Assembly (NCBI GenBank): GCA_026770615.1 | Contig: MU631938.1 | Coordinates: 21,063-35,024 of the forward strand | DNA: 13,962 bases | Direction: 5' to 3' | DNA from: Pavlovales sp. CCMP2436 | Lineage: Eukaryota; Haptophyta; Pavlovophyceae; Pavlovales | Shown here: positions 8,395-13,962 of the stretch, piece by piece | Layout: every line of letters begins with the position of its first letter | How positions within the stretch are numbered: position 1 is the stretch's first letter | The notes under the pieces: model-generated | What the model was told of the DNA's origin: nothing | The model's input: the letters and a program-made list of their open reading frames with translations, nothing else | Databases searched by the model: none | Translations under genes and position numbers: made by a program

Positions 8395-8575
8395 GTAACG
8401 ATTCTATTTCTGATAGGGATTCAAGCTGGCGTCTGACTGTTCTGAATGTTGTGCTGGTCTGAGCGCTGCGTCGTAACGATTATATTTGTATCACTGATAG
8501 GTCGTTCGAGCTTAAGGCTTAGCAGCTGCCGTCTGTCAACAGTCTGACTGTCCTGCAAGCTTCGAGTCGTTGCAG
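8395..8575 (+). repeat. Dispersed repeat, tandem copies A and B
   Basis: Copy A (8395-8472) starts GTAACGATT, continues CTGATAGGGATTCAAGCTGG and ends GAGCGCTGCG. Copy B begins with the same GTAACGATT at 8473, a period of 78 bp. B is more diverged: it keeps CTGATAGG, a TTCGAGCT block and CTGACTGTCCTG. Related copies occur at 9341, 9402, 9627 and 13881. Confidence 0.8.
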
Positions 8576-9340
8576 TCAGCACCCCAAATTTTTGTGTATA
8601 ATAGTATATCCGTATGGAGATAATTTATTGCAGGCTATATTTGTCTGTTGCATGCGCGTTCCATAGCCGGTCCTACCCCTGAGCCTTTTAAATAGTATAC
8701 TTTGTGAAAGTATGGGTTCGGCACGCTGTAGCTCACGCATCGAGCGGCGGGAACCTTGGGTTGCCCGCCGTCGCCGCACATCGCCATGGACGGGACGGCA
8801 TGGGGATAGCCAGGATTCAATCAGATTGATGATGCGGCCTCCTGTTGGTTCATTGTGATCTCTTGAAATCGGAATGGGGGCTGAGAGAGAGGTGGGGGCT
8901 CGAGTGGCGGTTAGCTGCGACTTACGGGTCGACGGAGGAAGTGCCTGCGCCCCCGCCTGCCTTTCGTGGGTCTGCACCTCCACTTCAACGAGGTCTGTGT
9001 GAGTGCCGGTCAAGACGCTGGCGGGAGGCTCGCACGGTCGGAGGCTGTAAAACTGCAAAAATATAAAACTGCAAAGGTCCCTTGATCCGAGTGTTTCTCA
9101 ACACTTGGGTCCGGTGGAGACCTGTCAGGGGACGGACGTATTTCTAGATACATATGTACGCTGAGGGCGGTCGGGATTGTCGGGCTGCGGATTGGTGGCG
9201 TGCATAGGCTGTGCCCTCTGCCCGCCCCTTATGAGGTTTTGATCGAGGTCCGCGGAGTCGACGGGGCGGAGTCGAGGGGGTTGGGGGTCGCGCCGGCAAA
9301 CTTGTCGGGGAAATGGATTTATTTGACTTTTATATATTCC
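8576..9340. other. Non-coding region with short repeats and a hairpin
   Basis: No protein or RNA gene is recognised. A segment at 8581-8602 resembles 8265-8287 (ACCCCAA, then TTTTTGTG, then ATAATA). A direct repeat TAAAACTGCAAA occurs at 9048-9059 and 9064-9075. A strong hairpin at 9084-9111 is listed separately. Open frames here lack recognisable motifs and lie among repeats. Confidence 0.5.
9084..9111 (+). other. 12-bp stem, 4-nt loop hairpin
   Basis: Positions 9084-9095 (GATCCGAGTGTT) pair with 9100-9111 (AACACTTGGGTC) over 12 positions, two of them G-T wobble, around the loop TCTC. It sits right after a duplicated TAAAACTGCAAA motif. No T run follows. It could be part of a mobile element or a small transcript; nothing shows it is transcribed. 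Confidence 0.55.
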
Positions 9341-9394
9341 TGGTAGGAATTCAAGCTGGCGTCTGACTGTTCTGAATGTTGTGCTGATCTGATC
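9341..9394 (+). repeat. Dispersed repeat copy C
   Basis: The block TAGGAATTCAAGCTGGC followed by GTCTGACTGTTCTGAATG and TTGTGCTGATCTGA matches copy A at 8411-8462 nearly base for base. It lacks the downstream GCGCTGCGTCG end. Confidence 0.85.
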
Positions 9395-9401
9395 TTTTAT
9401 T

Positions 9402-9456
9402 GAAGGGGGATTCGGGCTGGCGGTGTTTCATGTTCAAGTCAAGCTGATCTTATATT
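9402..9456 (+). repeat. Dispersed repeat copy D (second subfamily)
   Basis: Copy D reads GGGGGATTCGGGCTGGCGG, then GTTCAAGTCAAGCTGATCT. It resembles copy F at the window end more than copies A, C and E. The GTTCAAGTC segment fits the RNA polymerase III box B consensus GWTCRANNC. It runs directly into the fold-back element. Confidence 0.7.
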
Positions 9457-9623
9457 ACAGGGGATCGCAGGCAATAAGAAACCGTAACGTTAAGAAACTG
9501 AGCCTCGTTTTGTGTGCCCTTCAATAGTGGTTTAAGCAAAGTTTAACCATTTTTGTATGTATTTTGCTAAGAAACTGAGCCTCAGCCTCAATTCGCCGTT
9601 CTTATTGCCTGCGATCCTCCTGT
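9457..9623. mobile_element. 167-bp fold-back (MITE-like) element
   Basis: Positions 9462-9480 (GGATCGCAGGCAATAAGAA) are the exact reverse complement of 9599-9617. With one extra base on the right arm the inverted match extends outward to 9457 and 9623 (ACAGG and CCTGT). Inside lies a 16-bp direct repeat TAAGAAACTGAGCCTC at 9491-9506 and 9568-9583. The element carries no open frame of note and would depend on a transposase from elsewhere. No clear target-site duplication is visible at its flanks. Confidence 0.75.
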
Positions 9624-9626
9624 TTT

Positions 9627-9688
9627 GATAGGGATTCAAGCTGGCGTCTGACTGTCCTGAAAGTTTTGCTGATCTGAGCGCTGCGTCG
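9627..9688 (+). repeat. Dispersed repeat copy E
   Basis: GATAGGGATTCAAGCTGGCG, then TCTGACTGTCCTGAAAG and GATCTGAGCGCTGCGTCG, match copy A across about 62 bp with few changes. It immediately follows the fold-back element, so C/D and E flank that element. Confidence 0.85.
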
Positions 9689-10063
9689 CCCATTCATTGC
9701 CTGCTGCGTGCCTTGGTCGGCTGCGCTGCCTGGGATCCATTTCCTGAATCCTGTTCCACAATCACAGGACTTGTCCAAAAATAAAATCCCGGACTGACCA
9801 CTCATACAGATGTCGACCCAACACCCACGTACCTATTTATAATATTAATTTAAGATGCGCTTCTATAATAATACATAATTATTGGTACTATTTAGAAGCT
9901 GGACTTACTGACGCTGAAATCACTGTTTCACTGTGACTGACTGTCCGCGACGAAGACCGTGAGCAGGGTGAGCAGCTCCACCACGATGGACGCTCAGACG
10001 ACCAACTCGCACGCGCCTCCGAACCTCTCGCTCCGCGCTTCGCGCTGGCCCTCGCTCAACCCA
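9689..10063. other. Region downstream of the aminotransferase gene
   Basis: This contains AT-rich DNA (9835-9895) and then the presumed 3' untranslated region of the minus-strand aminotransferase gene. No canonical AATAAA was seen on the minus strand. A plus-strand open frame at 9959-10327 is the antisense shadow of the aminotransferase. Confidence 0.5.
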
Positions 10064-11589
10064 TCACTTGGCGAGCACGGCGTCAAGCCCTTTCTCGAAA
10101 GAGGCGAGCGTGCGGTCCACGTGTGTCCACTTGTCCAGGCCGAAGAGCCCGATGCGGAACGTCGTGAAGGAGGAGGGCTCGCCGATGACCAGCGGCACGC
10201 CTGCCGCGATCTGGAACTGCGAGCGCTCCTTGAACTTGGCGGCGAAGGTCGCGTCGGGCGCGTAGACAACCACCAGCCCGGGTGCCTCGAAGCCCTTGGC
10301 CGCCACCGAGCGGAACCCACGCTCTAACAGGATTCTGCGAACCCCCTTGCCGAGGCGGAAGCACTCGGACTGGACGTTCTGGAGGCCCACCGCCTCCGTC
10401 TCCTTGGCCACGTCGCGGAAGGCGCGCAGCGCGTCGGTGGGCATGGTGGTGTAGTAGGAGTGCGCACCGTCAAGGTAGGTTTTCATCACGCCGTGCCACT
10501 TGAGCAGGTTCACGCAGAAGGAGCCGCACAGACGGCCCGCAGCAGCCTCGGCGGCGAGCTTGGCGCGCGTCTGCTCCGAGAGCATCACGATCCCCGCCGC
10601 CGCCGGGCCCGTCCATCCTTTCTGCGGTGCGGTGAGGAACACGTCCACGCCAGTCTTGCCCATGTCCACCCAGGCTGCTCCACTCGCAATCCCGTCGAGC
10701 ACGAACGTGGCGCCCACTGCATGGGCGGCGGCGGCGACGCGGGTGATGTAGTCCTCGGGCAGAATGATCCCCGCGCTCGTCTCCACGTGCGGCGCGCAGA
10801 CCAAGGCGGGCCTCTCCCGGGCGATGATTGCCTCCACCTCCTCGATGGGAGGCGGGGCGATGCAAGGCTCAGACCCCTTGTCCCAGCCGCCACACAGCTG
10901 GCCCGGGTTGCAGACGCACGGGCCGGGCGCGGCGGAGGCCGCCGCCGACGCCGCGCCCAGCGGCCGCGCGTTGATCACCGTCACGTGTTTGTTCCCGAGC
11001 TCGTCGAAGATCTGTGACCAGCGGAAGGAGAAGTAGCCGTTGCGGATCACGACCACCTTGCGGTCTGAGCCGGCGAAGGCGCGGGCGGCGGCCTCCATGC
11101 CGTACGTGCCCGAGCCGGGGATCAGCACCGCGTGGTCCGTGTTGTACGCCGTCGTCAGCGTGGCGTGCAGGTCCTTCATCACCGACTGGAAGTGTGCGTG
11201 TGTGTGTGTGGAGTGGGGGGGGGGTGGGGGGGGGGCAGCGCGAGTGGGCGGCGGCGCGGCGCGAGGGCGGGCGGGTCGGCGTGTCGCGCGGCGCGCGGCG
11301 CATCTCGTAATCGCGGTGCCACGCGCCCGCGGCGGGTGGGAAGGTCGCGGGCACCGCTCGTAGGCGGCGGCCGGGCGGAGGAGCACGGTGTCCATACCTG
11401 GAAGGGCGAACTCATGTGGTTTAGCGCGCGGTCCGTGTACACGACGGAGAACTCCTGGAGGCCGCCGTTGGCGTCGAGGAGCTCATCGGCAACGACGCCG
11501 CGCTGCGTCGCAGTCGCCACAAGCGGAGCCGCGCGCGCCGAAGAGAGCGCGCGCCGCGCGACGGCGCGCCGAGTGGCGGCGAGGATCAT
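10064..11589 (-). CDS. Class V PLP aminotransferase (alanine/serine-glyoxylate type), 2 exons
   Basis: Exon 1 is 11589-11398 and exon 2 is 11185-10064, joined in phase 0 across a 212-bp GT-AG intron, giving 437 aa. The start is the ATG at 11589 (MILAATRRAVARRALSS); the N-terminal 30 residues are rich in Ala and Arg with no acidic residue, like a mitochondrial presequence. Exon 1 ends NHMSSPFQ and exon 2 opens SVMKDLHATL. The fold-type I aminotransferase hallmarks follow: GSGTYGMEA (about residues 88-96) for cofactor phosphate binding, VLDGIASG with Asp at about 228 contacting the pyridine ring, and APQKGW with the Schiff-base Lys at about 253. RIGLFGLDKW near the C-terminus carries the likely substrate-carboxylate Arg. 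The family transfers an amino group between amino acids and glyoxylate or pyruvate. An Ala-rich stretch (GAASAAASAAPGP, about residues 141-153) looks like a local expansion. Exact substrates, including 2-aminoethylphosphonate as an alternative, cannot be told from sequence. Confidence 0.9.
11186..11397 (-). other. Intron of the aminotransferase gene
   Basis: On the minus strand it starts GTATGG after TTCCAG and ends CACTTCCAG before TCGGTGATG. At 212 bp it is not a multiple of three, so retention would shift frame; the exon 1 frame then reaches a stop near 11179. The acceptor side carries a long C-rich tract and a CA-repeat (plus strand: G runs at 11215-11236 and a GT run at 11192-11210). Confidence 0.9.
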
Positions 11590-12214
11590 TCGGGTCAAAG
11601 CTCCGTACAAATTCGGGTGGAGCGGAGCGGATGGGTTCCACCCTCAAATTCGGCGAAGGCGCGGTGAATTGAGTTACTATTTTGTAAGTAACTTACTTGT
11701 ACAAATTGAATAGACAGTGTTTAACTTTGCAGATCGATTCGGTTTTGGCTTCGAATCGACGACGATGTGAGGACGAGCGGAATAAATTATATCCAGGCTT
11801 ACTGACGGTCCACCCCAATAGAGGCTGACAGTAATGATACTGACAATGATAACCCCACAACAACGATATAAATAATATAAGAGTGGGGGCGGTTCACCCT
11901 GATCCCAGATGCCAAGGTGTAGTTGGTTGTCGAAGTTGAGTTACAACAACAAATCGGTCAAATCTCGAATACAGTCTGCATCCGAGATTCGCGGTTCTCA
12001 TCATTGACGAGGTTCGGTTGAGAACACGAGGTGCGGCTGTGCCATGTTCATACGACACAGCTCGCCCTGCGTTCGCGTATACGCACCGATCATGCGAAGG
12101 TGCGGTCACTCCGCCCGAAGTTTTAAATGTGATGCCCATTAGCCTCGATTTGGGTCGTGGACGCCGCCGAAGCCCGCCCCGAAGGAGTCGTGCACCATCA
12201 GCCGCTCATCGACA
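11590..12214. promoter_or_regulatory. Divergent intergenic region with putative shared promoter
   Basis: The start codons of the two host genes are 625 bp apart and face away from each other, so both promoters must lie here. An AT-rich TATAAATAATATAA at 11867-11880 could serve the plus-strand gene. Inverted motifs include AGTTACT at 11672-11678 with AGTAACT at 11687-11693, a near-palindrome at 11681-11705, and GGGTGGA at 11615-11621 with TCCACCC at 11637-11643. The functional sites are not identified. Confidence 0.45.
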
Positions 12215-13417
12215 ATGCTCGCCGCCCAGCTCGGCCGCGCGCTGGTGCGCCGCATCGGCCGCTCATCCGTCTCCTCCGCTCAGTTCGTGAGGCCGCTCGC
12301 GCTCTCCGCCTTCCCGCCGCCGCGCCTCTTCGACTACAAGACCATCACCGCAAACCTCAAGATCGACAAGGACACGATCGACGCGGTCGAGGCCGCGTTT
12401 GGCGCGCTCGCCAAGGGCCATGTGGACGTGCCTATGCCGATGCACATCGGAATCGAGGAGACGTCGGTCGCGGGCCCCGGTGACTGCCACATCAAGGGCG
12501 GCTACGTCTCGGGCACGCCCACCTTCACCGTCAAGCTGGCGTGCGTGTCCTTCTACAACAACAAGAACCTCAACCTCCCCCCCGGCTCCGGCATCTTTAT
12601 CGTCGTCAACGCAGTCACGGGTGCCCCGCTTGGGATCTTCTCCGAGAATCGGTTCATGACCGATCTCCGCACCGGCGCCGCGGGTGCCGTTGCGATGAAG
12701 CACTGCACCACCGCCACACAGGACGTCGTTGGCTTCATCGGCTGCGGCGCGATCGCCCGCAACATGGCACGCGCAGCCGCGGCGGTGCGGCCTATTAAGG
12801 GCGTGGCGTACGCCATCGACGGCGCGGAGCAGTTCGCGAAGGATATGGAGGCCGAACTCGGCATGCCCTTCACCGTTGCGCCCTCAGCTGAGGCGCTCTG
12901 CCGTCAGTCCGATGTGATGTGAGTTTTTTGCTTTTGTTTTTGTTAGTTCTTTTTTTACGTCCCCCGATGTGAGTAATGCCACTTCCCGACCTCACATCCT
13001 CCCCTAATAATCCCAGCCTCAACCCCAACCCTAGCCCCCCCTCCCCCCCGCAGCTTCACGCAGACGCCGGGCGGGTCAACAGTTCTGGAGAAGAGCTGGC
13101 TCAACCCCAAGGGGGTCACAATCATCGCAAGCGGGAGCGACCAGCCGACCAAGCAGGAGATCCCTATCGACGTCCTCAAGGCCTCCAAGTACATCGCCGA
13201 CCTCGTCAAGCAGACCTCAAAGGTGGGCGAGCTGCGCTCCGCTCTGAAGGCAGGGGCGATGAAGCTCGAGGACGTGCACGCGGAGCTGGGCGAAGTGGTA
13301 AACGGCACCAAGAGCGGGCGCGAGGGCAACGAGATTATCGTAGTGGACCTGACCGGCACGGGCGCCCAGGACGCCGCCATCGGCCAGGTCGCGTGGGACA
13401 AGCTCTCCAAGCTCTGA
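12215..13417 (+). CDS. Ornithine cyclodeaminase/mu-crystallin family enzyme, 2 exons
   Basis: Exon 1 is 12215-12918 and exon 2 is 13054-13417, joined through a codon split after two bases (AT then C, giving Ile) across a 135-bp GT-AG intron; the product is 355 aa, near the family's usual 310-350 plus a presequence. Residues 1-35 are Arg-rich with hydrophobic and Ser residues, typical of mitochondrial import. Family signatures include the Lys-containing HIKGGYVSG (residue 94) and FTVKLA (107), TDLRTGAAGAVA with Arg 152, and the Rossmann motif GFIGCGAIA (about 173-181). Also present are SDVIFTQTP at the exon junction, GSDQPTKQE with Asp 264 at the place of the catalytic Asp in bacterial ornithine cyclodeaminase, and DLTGTGAQDAAI near the C-terminus. 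Such enzymes use NAD(P) to cyclise or reduce amino or imino acids. The LTGTGAQD form resembles EutC-like members more than true ornithine cyclodeaminase, so an imine reductase is at least as likely as ornithine-to-proline conversion. Confidence 0.9.
12919..13053 (+). other. Intron of the cyclodeaminase-family gene
   Basis: It begins GTGAGT after the codon bases AT and ends CCCCCCCGCAG before CTTCACG. An in-frame TGA at 12920-12922 ends exon 1's frame, so splicing is required. The sequence before the acceptor is strongly C-rich, like the acceptor side of the neighbouring gene's intron. Confidence 0.93.
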
Positions 13418-13880
13418 GTCACAGCTCACTGAGGCGCGGTGGAGCTGCCCAGACAGGAAGCGACTTGCTATCACGTGCGGGTGCTTTCAAAATCAACGTG
13501 TCGGTACATCTGGACTATACACCTACACTTATTGGGTGACAAAGAAATCGGTTCTGCCATGCAGCAGGTGCATTAGCGGCATGTATAACCAGATTATCAT
13601 CGTGTTTAAAAATGTCATTAAATTCTCCGCTCGATGACCGGATGAGTCAGATGATGACACTGGCTCGATTGGGATTATATTAGAAATTTAGATAATTGAT
13701 GGCTGGAATCAGATGACACCACAAGCTCAAAGCTGCATTAATATATGTAACTAATATCATTATGTCAACTTCTTTATAACGCGAAATAGATAATAGACCG
13801 ATACCAATCTTTCAAATTTAGTTAAGGAACCTTGTAATGAAGTTGTATGACTTCAGATAAAGTTAGTGAGTTATATTAAT
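13418..13880. other. AT-rich downstream intergenic region
   Basis: This begins with the presumed 3' untranslated region of the cyclodeaminase-family gene and becomes strongly AT-rich. An imperfect direct repeat (TCAGATGATGACACTGGCTC near 13647 and TCAGATGACACCACAAGCTC near 13709) is visible. No gene is recognised. Confidence 0.5.
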
Positions 13881-13943
13881 GTAGGGGGGTTCGGGCTGGC
13901 GATACGTTTCAAGTTCAAATCAGGCTGATCTAAGCGCTCCGAC
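13881..13943 (+). repeat. Dispersed repeat copy F (second subfamily)
   Basis: GTAGGGGGGTTCGGGCTGGC, then GTTCAAATCAGGCTGATCTA and AGCGCTCCGACG align with copy D at 9402 and, more loosely, with copies A, C and E (GCTGGCG, then GCTGATCT, then GCGCT-CG). GTTCAAATC matches the polymerase III box B consensus GWTCRANNC. The copy may continue past the window edge. Confidence 0.75.
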
Positions 13944-13962
13944 GCAGGCTCCTACGCGCTAC

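Noticed and set aside
8576..9058. Minus-strand 160-codon open frame
   Set aside because: No recognisable motif, mixed composition, and overlap with repeat-derived DNA.
9959..10327. Plus-strand 122-codon open frame
   Set aside because: Most of it is antisense to the C-terminal exon of the aminotransferase.
11186..11395. Reading the aminotransferase as one uninterrupted 443-aa protein starting at 11395
   Set aside because: The first 70 residues are intron translation (Pro, His and Arg repeats); proper splice sites join the upstream exon that carries conserved family sequence.
11132..11713. Plus-strand 193-codon open frame over exon 1 and the intron
   Set aside because: It crosses the G-run and GT repeat and is antisense to a well supported exon with a presequence.
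1..13962. CRISPR array, bacterial operon or phage system
   Set aside because: No regularly spaced repeat-spacer structure is present, the two host genes have introns, and the layout is eukaryotic.

Overview
This window looks like nuclear DNA of a unicellular eukaryote with GC-rich genes, AT-rich intergenic DNA and few, short introns, most plausibly a marine microalga or related protist. Two host genes have clean GT-AG introns (212 bp and 135 bp) and Ala/Arg-rich, presequence-like N-termini. There is no bacterial operon layout. The species cannot be fixed from the sequence alone.

Positions 1-8273 are dominated by Ty1/copia-type LTR retrotransposons. The left edge holds a short remnant of a copia RNase H domain (about 239-424), followed by a candidate LTR (573-1009, TGTTA...TAACA). 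Next come a cluster of GATACATC motifs ending in a 22-bp palindrome (1482-1653) and a GC-trinucleotide tract. A second, much more complete copia element spans about 2001-8273, in the order Gag with a CCHC knuckle, an unusual insert (48-bp tandem repeats, three Cys-rich clusters, a Pro-rich linker), protease, integrase, reverse transcriptase (RT), RNase H, polypurine tract and 3' LTR. It is decaying. The protease triad motif reads Asp-Leu-Gly, the integrase has three local frame changes, RT is out of frame with integrase, a stop and another frameshift separate RT from RNase H, and RNase H lacks its third acidic residue. No convincing 5' LTR is visible.

Positions 8274-9960 are repeat-rich non-coding DNA. 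At least five related copies of a roughly 60-bp dispersed repeat occur here, with a sixth at the right edge of the window. One pair of copies is separated by a 167-bp fold-back element with long terminal inverted repeats.

Positions 10064-13417 hold two divergently transcribed amino-acid genes sharing a 625-bp intergenic region. On the minus strand is a class V PLP aminotransferase of the alanine/serine-glyoxylate aminotransferase type (437 aa, two exons). On the plus strand is an ornithine cyclodeaminase/mu-crystallin family NAD(P)-dependent enzyme (355 aa, two exons). The pairing recalls the enzyme classes BhcA (class V aminotransferase) and BhcD (mu-crystallin family imine reductase) of the beta-hydroxyaspartate cycle of marine Proteobacteria. 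A eukaryotic glyoxylate or imino-acid module is therefore a testable idea, not a demonstrated one. The right end is AT-rich intergenic DNA ending in another copy of the dispersed repeat.
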